Assembly (NCBI GenBank): GCA_029782225.1
Contig: JAKOVF010000107.1
Location: 1-60,096 of the forward strand
Length of the DNA: 60,096 nt
Reading direction: 5' to 3'
Origin: Chloroflexota bacterium
GTDB lineage: Bacteria; Chloroflexota; Anaerolineae; Anaerolineales; Villigracilaceae
Numbering within the stretch: position 1 is the first letter of the stretch; every line of letters begins with the position of its first letter. Position numbers and translations under genes: made by a program. The notes beneath the pieces were generated by a model that had not been told where the DNA came from, ran no database searches, and was given only the letters and a program-made list of their open reading frames with translations. Below are positions 44,115 to 51,392 of the stretch, piece by piece.

Positions 44115-44681
44115 TTAATCTTCCCACATCTTTTTCCACACATCCAGGAAAATTTTCGCACTTGCATCGTCAAACAAAACAATGCGAACAAGTTTTAGAG
44201 TGGAATCCCCTTTTGCGCCAAAATAAGTATTAACTGACTTGAATATAATTCCTGCTGCGCGGTCCTTTGGGAAGCCGAAGATGCCGGTTGAGATGGCAGG
44301 CATTGCAAGAGATGCGCATTTCAGTTCGTCGGCCACGCGCAAAATACCAGTTATCGCAGAGGCTAATTTGGCATCCTCGTCACCATCCCCCCAGACCGGA
44401 CCTACAGCGTGGATCACATATTTCGCAGGCAGCGAACCGGCCAAGGTCCACGCGGGATGCGAGTGGGAGACAGTGCCTTTCGTGCGGATCCACTCGTCGC
44501 TTTCCCTTTGAATCGCGCTCCCGCCTTTTTTTGAAATCGCCCCGGCCACACCGCCGCCGTGCTGCAAATGTTCATTCGCCGCGTTGACAATCGCATCCAC
44601 TTCTTCGGTGGTGATGTCGCCTTGAACGATTTGGAGAGCTTGGCCTGTTGGAAAAATGCGCTCAACCAAAACGATATTCAT
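44115..44681 (-). CDS. Macrodomain protein (ADP-ribose-binding)
   Basis: This 188-residue protein is a single macrodomain: QIVQGDITTEEVDAIVNAAN, HGGGVAGAI, YVIHAVGPVWG and the phosphate-binding loop PAISTGIFGFP. Such domains bind or hydrolyse ADP-ribose or O-acetyl-ADP-ribose. The N-terminal Asn-Ala-Ala-Asn and GGGVAGAI match the MacroD-like hydrolase class. It has a short C-terminal extension (KIFLDVWKKMWED). Confidence 0.92.
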   Translation of the reverse strand: MNIVLVERIFPTGQALQIVQGDITTEEVDAIVNAANEHLQHGGGVAGAISKKGGSAIQRESDEWIRTKGTVSHSHPAWTLAGSLPAKYVIHAVGPVWGDGDEDAKLASAITGILRVADELKCASLAMPAISTGIFGFPKDRAAGIIFKSVNTYFGAKGDSTLKLVRIVLFDDASAKIFLDVWKKMWED

Positions 44682-44706
44682 GCAAATATTTTACCCCGTT
44701 AAAGTT

Positions 44707-44733
44707 GTAGGTCACGCTTGAAGCGTGACCTAC
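44707..44733 (-). terminator. Hairpin after rplT
   Basis: GTAGGTCACGCTT and AAGCGTGACCTAC form a perfect 13-bp stem with a one-base centre, 8 bases after the rplT stop on the minus strand. It is likely the terminator of infC-rpmI-rplT. There is only a weak downstream T tract. Confidence 0.55.
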
Positions 44734-44741
44734 CATGTTGT

Positions 44742-45083
44742 TTATCTTGTCTTTGCCACGACCGCTGCAAATGTCTGCGGTTCGCGCACGGCGATGTCAG
44801 CCAGCATCTTGCGATTGAGGCCGATGTTCGCCTTCTTGAGCGCAGCCACCAGTTTGCTGTAGGTGGTGCCGTTCAGGCGGGCCGCGGCGTTGATGCGGGC
44901 GATCCACAGCTTGCGGAGATCACGCTTGCGCACGCGGCGATCACGGGTGGCGTACCACAGGCTCTTGAGCATGGCCTCATTGGCACGCTTGAACAGGAAG
45001 TGCTTGGCACCCCGCTGTCCCTTGGTGATCTTCAAAACTTTCTTGTGACGTAGATGCCCTTGCGGGCCTCCCTTAACACGCAT
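44742..45083 (-). CDS. rplT: 50S ribosomal protein L20
   Basis: This 113-residue protein has the L20 signature throughout: N-terminal [26 protein letters not shown] basic arm, [31 protein letters not shown], and the C-terminal [13 protein letters not shown]. It is needed for early 50S assembly and in other bacteria represses its own operon. It is last in infC-rpmI-rplT. Confidence 0.97.
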   Translation of the reverse strand: MRVKGGPQGHLRHKKVLKITKGQRGAKHFLFKRANEAMLKSLWYATRDRRVRKRDLRKLWIARINAAARLNGTTYSKLVAALKKANIGLNRKMLADIAVREPQTFAAVVAKTR

Positions 45084-45160
45084 TTCTTTACCTCCTGCGC
45101 ACTCGCGGGCGTCGGCAGGTCATGCCAGTTGCGTACACCCGAAAGCCGCAAACAAAATAA

Positions 45161-45388
45161 CTATTTCATGTTGGGATTGAGGCGCTTGACGCGCTTGATG
45201 ATACTGCGGCCATTGACCGGGATCATCTCGCTCAACAGCGCCTTCGTGCGGTCAGACGTGCGTCGGCGCAGGTGGCTCTTGCCGCCTTTCGTGCGCACGA
45301 GTTTGCCGGAGCCGGTCAGGCGAAATCGCTTGGATGTCGCCTTATGGGTCTTCAGCTTGTATTTGCCAGTCTTTGCTTTGCGAGGCAT
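45161..45388 (-). CDS. rpmI: 50S ribosomal protein L35
   Basis: This 75-residue basic protein is slightly longer than the usual 65, with an N-terminal extension (MPRKAKTGKYKLKTHKATSKRF) and SHLRRRTSDRTKALL in the conserved core. It lies between infC and rplT, the canonical order. Confidence 0.95.
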   Translation of the reverse strand: MPRKAKTGKYKLKTHKATSKRFRLTGSGKLVRTKGGKSHLRRRTSDRTKALLSEMIPVNGRSIIKRVKRLNPNMK

Positions 45389-45476
45389 TACTGTGTGCTC
45401 CTTTCAGACAAAATAAACCGCGGGACTGAACTTGCAAAGCCCGCGGACGATCAACATCTTTGGGGTCTTTCCTAAA

Positions 45477-46067
45477 CTAGACCTTCGCTTCTTCCTTGAC
45501 CTCAGCCTGCCTGCCGCCTTCAGGTGGCTCGCCCTTTTCTTTCTTTTTCGCGCCGCCTTTGGAGGGCGCCAGCACCACGAGCATCGTACGACCTTCCATC
45601 ATCGGAGCCTGTTCGATCGCGCTGACATCGGCGAGGGACTGGGCTATCTCTCTCAGATCTTCGAGTGCGATCTCGGGGTAATCCATTTCGCGGCCGCGGA
45701 ATTTCACCGTCACACGGACCTTGTGTCCCTGCAAAAGCCAGCGGCGGGCATCATCTACTTTGAAACCGCGGTGCGCCTCGTTGGTCTTTGGTCGCAGGCG
45801 GATCTCCTTGACCTCGATCTTGGTCTGCGCCTTCTTCGCCTCGCGTTCCTTCTTCGCCCGCTCATAGATGAACTTCCCAAAATCCATCACACGGCAGACA
45901 GGCGGGTTGGCACCGGGCGAGACCTCCACAAGGTCCAATTCTGCATCGCGGGCAATTTTCAGGGCTTCCTTGATGGGAACAACTCCGACGTTGCCGCCAT
46001 CCGGCCCGATCAAACGGACTTCCGCGACGCGGATGCCCTCGTTTACTCGAAAATCATTGGCGCTGAT
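45477..46067 (-). CDS. infC: Translation initiation factor IF-3 (likely AUC start)
   Basis: This 196-residue IF-3 has an N domain (NDFRVNEGIRVAEVRLIGPDG), a linker (FIYERAKKEREAKKAQTK) and a C domain (RPKTNEAHRGFKVDDARRWL, VTVKFRGREMDYPEI), plus a Lys/Glu-rich C-terminal tail. No ATG, GTG or TTG gives the full N domain. ATC at 46065-46067 (minus strand) is preceded by AGGAG with 6-base spacing. It begins Ile-Ser-Ala-Asn-Asp, the place where other IF-3 proteins start. IF-3 is known to start at rare codons (AUU in E. coli) for self-repression, so AUC is plausible. A TTG at 46013 would delete 18 conserved residues. Confidence 0.93.
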   Translation of the reverse strand: MSANDFRVNEGIRVAEVRLIGPDGGNVGVVPIKEALKIARDAELDLVEVSPGANPPVCRVMDFGKFIYERAKKEREAKKAQTKIEVKEIRLRPKTNEAHRGFKVDDARRWLLQGHKVRVTVKFRGREMDYPEIALEDLREIAQSLADVSAIEQAPMMEGRTMLVVLAPSKGGAKKKEKGEPPEGGRQAEVKEEAKV

Positions 46068-46094
46068 AAGCTTCTCCTATTTGAAAAACGGACG

Positions 46095-46117
46095 ACCAGC
46101 CAGCGGCTGGTTTTTTA
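46095..46117 (-). promoter_or_regulatory. Hairpin in the infC leader, possible attenuator
   Basis: ACCAGCC and GGCTGGT form a 7-bp stem 28 bases before the infC start codon, with CGTCCGTTTTTC following on the minus strand. It could be an attenuator controlling infC-rpmI-rplT, as seen in other bacteria. In the plus direction it is followed by TTTTTT. Confidence 0.4.
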
Positions 46118-46339
46118 GCGGGCGAATGATACCACGAAGGCGCGGGAGTCGTCAACAAAAACGAGTAATTGTTTACGGAGATGCGGAATCGACCATCGGC
46201 AGGAAGACCGTCCGAAATAACACATCATGCTCATCCTGATTGGAAAACAACGCGATCACAAGCACCTGGCCCTGTAATCCGCCATAGCAAAGTAGCTCCT
46301 TGTCCCTAACTTGCCAATTGCATTCTCCCTGTAAAATGA

Positions 46340-46362
46340 AAACCCGGCGTGCTGCCGGGTTT
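46340..46362 (-). terminator. Intrinsic terminator of the thioredoxin gene
   Basis: AACCCGGC and GCCGGGTT form an 8-bp stem with a 5-base loop; on the minus strand it is followed by TTCATTTT. It lies 37 bases after the thioredoxin stop. Confidence 0.65.
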
Positions 46363-46398
46363 CTAAGAAATGGAGCTGAAATTGCGCCCGTGATTGAA

Positions 46399-46731
46399 TT
46401 ATACGTGCGGTGTGACCTTTGCCACCAGCTTGTCTTTTGACTGGAAACCGGTAATGCGTTCCTTGACCTCCCCACCCTTGAACAACATCAGGGTCGGAAT
46501 ACCCATAACGCCGTACTCCATCAGAATATTGGGGTTCTGGTCTGCATCCAGCTTCACCACTTTGACCTTGCCCTGCCACTCCACAGCCAGCTGTTTGACA
46601 ATAGGGTCAATCATCTTACAGGGCTGGCACCAGACAGCAGTAAAATCCACCAGTACAGGCAGATTAGAATTCATGACTTCTTCCTGAAAATCTGTTTCTG
46701 TTACGTATTGCATTTCTTGTATTTCGGCCAT
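46399..46731 (-). CDS. trx: Thioredoxin
   Basis: This 110-residue cytoplasmic thioredoxin has an active site Trp-Cys-Gln-Pro-Cys (WCQPCKMI) instead of the common WCGPC. It also has LDADQNPNILMEYGVMGIPTLMLFKGG with the conserved cis-Pro. A Gln at that position would shift redox potential slightly but keeps the CxxC. It is a short single-gene transcript with its own terminator. Confidence 0.93.
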   Translation of the reverse strand: MAEIQEMQYVTETDFQEEVMNSNLPVLVDFTAVWCQPCKMIDPIVKQLAVEWQGKVKVVKLDADQNPNILMEYGVMGIPTLMLFKGGEVKERITGFQSKDKLVAKVTPHV

Positions 46732-46776
46732 TTTTGCCTCCGGGGGTTAGACGCGGTGTATGCCGCTCCTATTACG

Positions 46777-46805
46777 TTGACGGGGGTAGTTTCGCATGAT
46801 AGAAT
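46777..46805 (+). promoter_or_regulatory. Promoter of tRNA-Lys
   Basis: TTGACG (46777-46782), a 17-bp spacer and TAGAAT (46800-46805) form a good sigma-70 promoter. The mature tRNA begins 20 bases downstream. Confidence 0.75.
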
Positions 46806-46824
46806 GCAGTCCGCTTGTTTGGAT

Positions 46825-46896
46825 GGGCGCGTAGCTCAATGGCAGAGCAGCGGCCTTTTAAGCCGTTGGTTGAGAGTTCGAATCTCTCCGCGCTCA
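46825..46896 (+). tRNA. tRNA-Lys (anticodon TTT)
   Basis: A complete cloverleaf: acceptor GGGCGCG/CGCGCTC, D arm GCTC/GAGC, anticodon stem GCGGC/GCCGT with loop CTTTTAA (anticodon TTT), T arm GAGAG-TTCGAAT-CTCTC, discriminator A. The 3' CCA is not encoded (CAG follows). Confidence 0.96.
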
Positions 46897-46926
46897 CAGA
46901 GAATCCTCCTTGAGAGGGTTTTTTGT

Positions 46927-47625
46927 TTAACTTCTCAATGCGCCAAGTAGGATAATTGCCAAAAGCAATGCTGCCGGCACAATAAAAAGAATTCCTGCAG
47001 TCCACCAGCCCATCAAACCCGAGAGCATTGCCAAAAGCACAACAAATGCAAGGACACGCTGTGGTTGCATGAAACCTTTCGTCGCTGTGTCCATGCGGCT
47101 CTCCCACATCCCCAAACCAATCGTAATCGCCAACAGGCTGAGGACGAGAGAAGTGCCCAACACTTCTTTTCCTGTCAGCCCATTCAGGTTCACAACGAAA
47201 ATTCCGCATGTGGCTTCACGCGTTGGCGTCTTGATAAAAGCCAGCACAGTGACCTTTGAAAAAATGAATGATCCAAGGTCGATATCATCCGCGTTCACAG
47301 TCCATTCGACTTTCTGCGTTTGATGAGGAGGAATAGAAATTTGTTCCTTGAACGAACGCCCAAGCGGACCGCTGACCTCGACTTTATAAAATGGCTTGGC
47401 AATCTGGTCATTTGCATTGAAGATAGAAGCAGAGATGGTTGCGGTCTCTGAACGCGTGACGAACACAGGGCAATCCATCCCGCTGAATGGACCATATGGC
47501 GCCCCGGTAAAGAAATACCTCACCGCTTCATAATTCGACCAAACAGTGAGAATTGCCAGCGCCAATCCCAATGCAATGCCGGCAAAAAAGATGATGCTGC
47601 TGGTAACAAGTTTTTTTGATGACAT
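46927..47625 (-). CDS. Membrane protein of unknown function
   Basis: This 232-residue protein has an N-terminal transmembrane segment (about 9-27). An extracellular beta-sandwich-like domain follows (about 50-150: KPFYKVEVSGPLGRSFKEQI, IPPHQTQKVEWTVNADDID). Three more transmembrane segments lie in the C-terminal third. Two Cys (MDCPVF, REATCGIF) could form an extracellular disulfide. No family is recognised. It precedes tRNA-Lys on the opposite strand; its upstream neighbour is the Nudix gene, 20 bases away. Confidence 0.7.
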   Translation of the reverse strand: MSSKKLVTSSIIFFAGIALGLALAILTVWSNYEAVRYFFTGAPYGPFSGMDCPVFVTRSETATISASIFNANDQIAKPFYKVEVSGPLGRSFKEQISIPPHQTQKVEWTVNADDIDLGSFIFSKVTVLAFIKTPTREATCGIFVVNLNGLTGKEVLGTSLVLSLLAITIGLGMWESRMDTATKGFMQPQRVLAFVVLLAMLSGLMGWWTAGILFIVPAALLLAIILLGALRS

Positions 47626-47645
47626 AATTTATGACAACAGGCTTC

Positions 47646-48113
47646 TTAGGTTTTATTGAGATTATACTTTCCCTTAGCTTTCGTGTGCCTTAGCAAATCC
47701 AGAAGGCCATCCGGATACAGCGGATTCTGTGGATTGAACTCGTCGAGCTGCTTCCACAATGCCTTGAAGTGCCCTCCATCCGCTTCCGTGCCGGACATTT
47801 CGGCCTGCGCATACAGCCCGGAGTTGATCAGCCTCCCGTCATAGACCTGGACGATCTCGTGACCGGCTCTCCCATTAACAGAAAAGATGTTTTCAAGGGT
47901 AAAGAGATATTGTAAATCCGCAACATCCTCGCCAAGTTCCTCTTTAATTTCGCGGCGAATGGTATCATCTGAAGCTTCGCCGAATTCAATCCCGCCACCG
48001 AGAGGGCGATAGAAGGGTGTGTTGGTGATGTGATCGTACCCTTCAAAAACGAGGATCCTGTCTTCATGATAGAAAACGCAGATAGCAATCGGGCGGATTC
48101 TGTTTTGCATCAT
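47646..48113 (-). CDS. Nudix hydrolase
   Basis: This 155-residue protein has a complete Nudix box (GGGIEFGEASDDTIRREIKEELG: G-x5-E-x7-R-E-x2-E-E-x-G) and the usual alpha/beta/alpha sandwich segments (RPIAICVFYHEDRILVFEG). Substrates are nucleoside diphosphates linked to another group; which one cannot be told. It lies after miaB in the same direction with a 40-base gap, so it may be in an operon. Confidence 0.92.
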   Translation of the reverse strand: MMQNRIRPIAICVFYHEDRILVFEGYDHITNTPFYRPLGGGIEFGEASDDTIRREIKEELGEDVADLQYLFTLENIFSVNGRAGHEIVQVYDGRLINSGLYAQAEMSGTEADGGHFKALWKQLDEFNPQNPLYPDGLLDLLRHTKAKGKYNLNKT

Positions 48114-48153
48114 TTCCTCCCAAAGGTAAGGGCAACCTTCACGGTCGCCCGAT

Positions 48154-49497
48154 TCATACAGTAATCAGGGCAGGCTGTTTTTGAAGCGCAGCCTGCATGG
48201 ACCACGGCCCTGTCCACGTGACCGTGACAGGAATGACTTTGCCGCGTAGATCCTCCTCCGACTCAACAAAGACCAGCTTATTGGTCGGCGTGCGGCCGCG
48301 CCAGCGCCCTTTGACTTTTTCTTCGAAGAGAACATCCACCTGCTGACCAAGATATCTTTGGTTAATCTCGCCGACAATCTGCTCCTGCAATTCCTCGAGC
48401 AGGCGGAAGCGGCGCATTTTTTCCTCGTCAGTTACATTGTCAACCATGCGGCGTGTGGCAACGGTCCCCTCTCGAACGGAGTAGCGGGCCAGATGAGCGG
48501 AATCCAGCTTCAGGTCCGATAAGACGCGATAGGTCTGCATGAACTGTTCTTCCGTCTCGCCGGGAAATCCAACGATGATATCCGTCGCGATGGAGCAGTC
48601 CGGCAGTTTGGCACGGATTCTTCCCACGAGGTCACGGTAATCCTGCTGGGTGTAGCCGCGCTTCATGTTCAGCAAGACTTCATCATCACCCGCCTGGATG
48701 GGAAGCTCGATATGCGGCATCACGCGCGGAAGCTCGGCAATCGTTTCGATGAGTTCGTCGCCAAAGTAGTTGGGATGGGATGTCAGGAAGCGGATGCGCT
48801 CGATACCCTCGACTTCGTGAATCAGCCGAAGCAGGCCGGCAAGGTTGGGACCATCCGGAACATCCTTACCGTAGCGGTCAACGATCTGACCGAGGAGTGT
48901 AATTTCCCTGACTCCCTGCTTTGCCAGCGAGCGGACCTCGCCCACAATGTCCCCAACGGGACGGCTGCGCTCGACACCGCGTTTATAGGGGATGATGCAG
49001 AATGTACAGGCATGCGAACAACCATAAACGACAGGCACATGTGCGCTGATCAGTTTACCCTGCTCGGCGACAGGCAGGATGAGTTCATCGTCCATCATCA
49101 GGAAGCGGCGCGTGGTTTCTGCGTTTTCCAGCGAATGGATTTCGCCCTGCGTGAGGTGTGAGATGAGCGGGCCGGGGTCGGAGGGCGGAGAGAAGACATC
49201 CACATAGGGAAGTTTCTCCTTGAGCTTTTCGGCGCCGCGCACACCCACCATGCAGCCCATCAGGTTGATAATAAGATCCGGATTCTTTTGCTTGAGCGGC
49301 TTCAGAGAACTGAGACGTCCGTAGGCTTTATCTTCGGCTGACTGGCGTACGACACAGGTGTTCAGCACGATAATATCCGCGTCTTCCGGCTTATCAGTAA
49401 ATGAGTAGCCGAGATGCTCCAATGACGAGCCAACGCGCTGCGAGTCGGCCACGTTCATTTGGCAACCTTCGGTCCAGATGTGGTACTTTTTGTCCAT
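48154..49497 (-). CDS. miaB: tRNA-2-methylthio-N6-dimethylallyladenosine synthase
   Basis: This 447-residue radical-SAM methylthiotransferase has an N-terminal MTTase domain with Cys residues (TEGCQMNV, LNTCVVRQ, LMGCMVG), a radical-SAM motif CSHACTFCIIP (C-x3-C-x2-C) and a C-terminal TRAM-type domain (about 380-445: LGQQVDVLFEEKV, GRTPTNKLVFV). It adds a methylthio group to i6A37 of tRNAs. MiaB is preferred over the RimO and MtaB relatives because of the MDKKYHIWTEGCQMN opening. The pilin gene lies upstream on the minus strand. Confidence 0.94.
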   Translation of the reverse strand: MDKKYHIWTEGCQMNVADSQRVGSSLEHLGYSFTDKPEDADIIVLNTCVVRQSAEDKAYGRLSSLKPLKQKNPDLIINLMGCMVGVRGAEKLKEKLPYVDVFSPPSDPGPLISHLTQGEIHSLENAETTRRFLMMDDELILPVAEQGKLISAHVPVVYGCSHACTFCIIPYKRGVERSRPVGDIVGEVRSLAKQGVREITLLGQIVDRYGKDVPDGPNLAGLLRLIHEVEGIERIRFLTSHPNYFGDELIETIAELPRVMPHIELPIQAGDDEVLLNMKRGYTQQDYRDLVGRIRAKLPDCSIATDIIVGFPGETEEQFMQTYRVLSDLKLDSAHLARYSVREGTVATRRMVDNVTDEEKMRRFRLLEELQEQIVGEINQRYLGQQVDVLFEEKVKGRWRGRTPTNKLVFVESEEDLRGKVIPVTVTWTGPWSMQAALQKQPALITV

Positions 49498-49555
49498 AGA
49501 GCTGGAATTATACCAAGTCTGTCGGGATTCAAGTCATCGCCTGCAGAATCTAAAA

Positions 49556-49589
49556 GCCAGCCCTTCCGTTTTGTGAACAAAAGGCTGGC
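49556..49589 (-). terminator. Terminator of the pilin gene
   Basis: GCCAGCC and GGCTGGC form a 7-bp stem with a 20-base loop; on the minus strand it is followed by TTTT. It lies about 40 bases after the pilin stop, before miaB. Confidence 0.55.
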
Positions 49590-49627
49590 AACGCAAGCTG
49601 GGCGCAAGGAGCGATAACGGAACGGTA

Positions 49628-49900
49628 TTAAGGTCCGTAACACGAACCGTCGATCAGGATCTCGTCGGCACGATCACATGGGGCGCTATGCCTGAAATTG
49701 TATCCGGGAGGGATACTGCTGCCGCCATCACTGGAAGCGACATTTCCCAGCGAGACGTTGATCGTGCTGAACACATTCCCGACGGTCGGTCCAAGCACCA
49801 TCAGCGCAGCAATGACCACGACTGCAACCAGAACCAGAATCAGGGCATATTCAACCAGGCCCTGGCCTTTTTTCCCCTTTTTTGATGAAGATTGAAACAT
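49628..49900 (-). CDS. Flp-type (type IVb) pilin-like protein
   Basis: This 90-residue protein has a basic leader (MFQSSSKKGKKGQG), a type IV pilin-like segment (LVEYALILVLVAVVVIAAL) with the Glu-Tyr pair after cleavage, and a short Ser/Gly-rich C terminus with two Cys. It matches Flp/Fap pilins of the Tad system. No tad secretion genes are in the window, so it may depend on a locus elsewhere. The start at 49900 is chosen for the short leader; in-frame codons upstream are not supported. A plausible promoter lies at 49981-50009. Confidence 0.8.
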   Translation of the reverse strand: MFQSSSKKGKKGQGLVEYALILVLVAVVVIAALMVLGPTVGNVFSTINVSLGNVASSDGGSSIPPGYNFRHSAPCDRADEILIDGSCYGP

Positions 49901-50261
49901 TACATTCTCCCTTGGTGAAAAGAACCCTATGAAACCGCTACGCAATAATGAGAAGAGCGCAGTATTTCTAAGCCAACCACATTGTAACAAAATCAATCAA
50001 ACATTACAAATATGCAAAGTCACTTCAATCCTCTAACTTATGTCCGAAGTTCTTTAATTTCGCTGGCAAGGGGATAACCGCAGTGTTACCGCGCAGAGTC
50101 AGCGCGCTGTGAGCCGGCTAAGCTGAATAATGGACGATAGACGACGCACAACAGACCACAGTGGCGGTGTTTCAGCCATGGTCCACGGTCTATGGTTCGT
50201 CGTCCGCCATCCAAGATATGGTAAAATCTTTCGGCCTCCCGAGAATCATCGGGATCTTTGT
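49901..50261. other. Intergenic region between pilin and tRNA-Ser
   Basis: These 361 bases hold the pilin promoter (49981-50009) and an imperfect palindrome (GGACGATAGACGACG with CGTCGTCCGCCA, about 50132-50212). The sequence just before tRNA-Ser (TAAAAT) may be its -10. No gene is seen. Confidence 0.45.
49981..50009 (-). promoter_or_regulatory. Possible pilin promoter
   Basis: On the minus strand TTGTAA (50004-50009), a 17-bp spacer and TACAAT (49981-49986) lie about 80 bases before the pilin start. The -10 is good and the -35 is moderate. Confidence 0.45.
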
Positions 50262-50349
50262 GGAGGGATGGCCGAGCGGCTGAAGGCGCATGTCTTGAAA
50301 ACATGTTTGGGTCACACCAACGTGGGTTCGAATCCCACTCCCTCCGCCA
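50262..50349 (+). tRNA. tRNA-Ser (anticodon TGA)
   Basis: A class II tRNA: acceptor GGAGGGA/TCCCTCC, anticodon stem CATGT/ACATG with loop CTTGAAA (anticodon TGA), long variable arm (GGGTCACACCAAC), T arm GTGGG-TTCGAAT-CCCAC, discriminator G and encoded CCA (50347-50349). Confidence 0.97.
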
Positions 50350-50412
50350 GAGTATTAACAATTTACGATTTGAGATTTTCGATTTATGATTGAGAAAATC
50401 ATAGATCCAATT

Positions 50413-50502
50413 GGGGAGGTGCCAGAGTGGCTGAATGGGCTCGCCTGCTAAGTGAGTGCCGGGTTAAACCGGTCGCGGGTTCGAATCCCGCCCTCCCCGC
50501 CA
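50413..50502 (+). tRNA. tRNA-Ser (anticodon GCT)
   Basis: A class II tRNA: acceptor GGGGAGG/CCTCCCC, anticodon stem CTCGC/GTGAG with loop CTGCTAA (anticodon GCT), long variable arm, T arm CGGG-TTCGAAT-CCCG, discriminator G and encoded CCA (50500-50502). Its 3' 23 bases begin an 89-bp unit repeated immediately downstream. Confidence 0.97.
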
Positions 50503-50568
50503 CAAGAAACGCGCTCGGATCCCCGGGCGTGTTTTCTTTCCGGTCATGGGCCCCATCGAGGGATGATA
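50480..50568 (+). repeat. Tandem repeat unit 1: tRNA-Ser 3' end plus terminator
   Basis: An 89-bp unit beginning at TTCGAATCCCGCC of tRNA-Ser(GCT) and ending GAGGGATGATA. It includes CCA and a terminator-like hairpin (ACGCGCTCGG..CCGGGCGTGTTTTCTTT). The second unit starts directly after it, with one clear difference (GCGTG versus GCGCG). Confidence 0.85.
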
Positions 50569-50657
50569 TTCGAATCCCGCCCTCCCCGCCACAAGAAACG
50601 CGCTCGGATCCCCGGGCGCGTTTTCTTTCCGGTCATGGGCCCCATCGAGGGATGATA
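50569..50657 (+). repeat. Tandem repeat unit 2
   Basis: This is the second copy of the 89-bp unit: a truncated tRNA 3' end (T loop, T stem 3' half, acceptor 3' strand, CCA) plus the hairpin. It has no 5' tRNA half, so it cannot make a tRNA. No integrase gene or second boundary is present nearby. Confidence 0.85.
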
Positions 50658-50694
50658 GAAGTCGCGAAGAAAAATTAGACATTTCGCGAGACAA

Positions 50695-50720
50695 AAATGC
50701 GCCCCTCGAGGGGCGCATTT
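50695..50720. terminator. Palindromic terminator before the sigma-factor operon end
   Basis: AAATGCGCCCC-TCGA-GGGGCGCATTT is a fully palindromic 26 bp with A/T-rich flanks on both sides. It lies 24 bases after the stop of the 50744-51322 gene on the minus strand and can serve both directions. Confidence 0.7.
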
Positions 50721-50743
50721 GAATTAGTCGGGAGGGAACAAGA

Positions 50744-51322
50744 TTATCCGGTTGACGGCCGGCGAAGCCAGAAGACGACTGTCGAAACAACCGCCAGGAG
50801 GACTACAACAGCCAGTGGAATTACAGCTGATGACCATGCAGATGCCTTTTCTGTTTGAGGCTGCACAGCAGCACTTACGGCCTCGGGTGGTACAGTGGGT
50901 ATTGAGGGCACCAACTCAGCGGACAAGACTTTCTCAAAAGGCACCCTAATATCAGCGCGGGCTGTGTACCATTTGCCATCATATTCGGACGAGCCGTTTA
51001 CCAGGCCATCGTAATATACGTAACCCGTTTCAGGATAATAATGTAACCGGTCAAAAACAGACTCATAACCGTTTTCCACGTAATAACGGGTGATTTCATA
51101 TGCCACGCCCGGGCTGGCAGGCTCCGCGGCTCTATTCTGATAGAAATCGGCAAAGGCGAAGAAATCAGAGGTCAGGGTGCGGTCAGTCACGCGCACAGCA
51201 TCCTGCAGGTTTGGGCCGGTGATCGTAATAAAGGAAAATTCTCCTTTGGCAAACACCCTCATGAATAGAGTCAATGCGAGGAGAAAGGCCAATCCACATG
51301 CGATTCGGATACGGGTAAACAT
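50744..51322 (-). CDS. Secreted, C-terminally anchored protein of unknown function
   Basis: This protein of about 192 residues has a signal peptide (IACGLAFLLALTLFM, cleaved near AKG) and an extracellular domain with many Tyr/Phe (RYYVENGYESVFDRLHYYPETGYVYYDG). One C-terminal transmembrane helix ends in RRPSTG. No family is recognised. It lies 70 bases after the anti-sigma-like gene and may be part of the regulon or operon of the ECF sigma factor. Confidence 0.65.
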   Translation of the reverse strand: MFTRIRIACGLAFLLALTLFMRVFAKGEFSFITITGPNLQDAVRVTDRTLTSDFFAFADFYQNRAAEPASPGVAYEITRYYVENGYESVFDRLHYYPETGYVYYDGLVNGSSEYDGKWYTARADIRVPFEKVLSAELVPSIPTVPPEAVSAAVQPQTEKASAWSSAVIPLAVVVLLAVVSTVVFWLRRPSTG

Positions 51323-51392
51323 TTGCACCTCCTTCGTGCATTTTACATTTGACATGGATACACCGCCGATAAGAACCTGGTTCCATATCGCA

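Larger units (their letters stand above)
46068..46398. other. infC leader and downstream region of thioredoxin gene
   Basis: These 331 bases contain the trx terminator (46340-46362), a leader hairpin near infC (46095-46117) and otherwise nothing recognisable. An open frame at 46173-46475 on the minus strand overlaps the thioredoxin gene and has no support as a gene. Confidence 0.5.

Noticed and set aside
46173..46475. 100-codon minus-strand frame overlapping trx
   Set aside because: Overlaps the thioredoxin gene and its terminator; no family.
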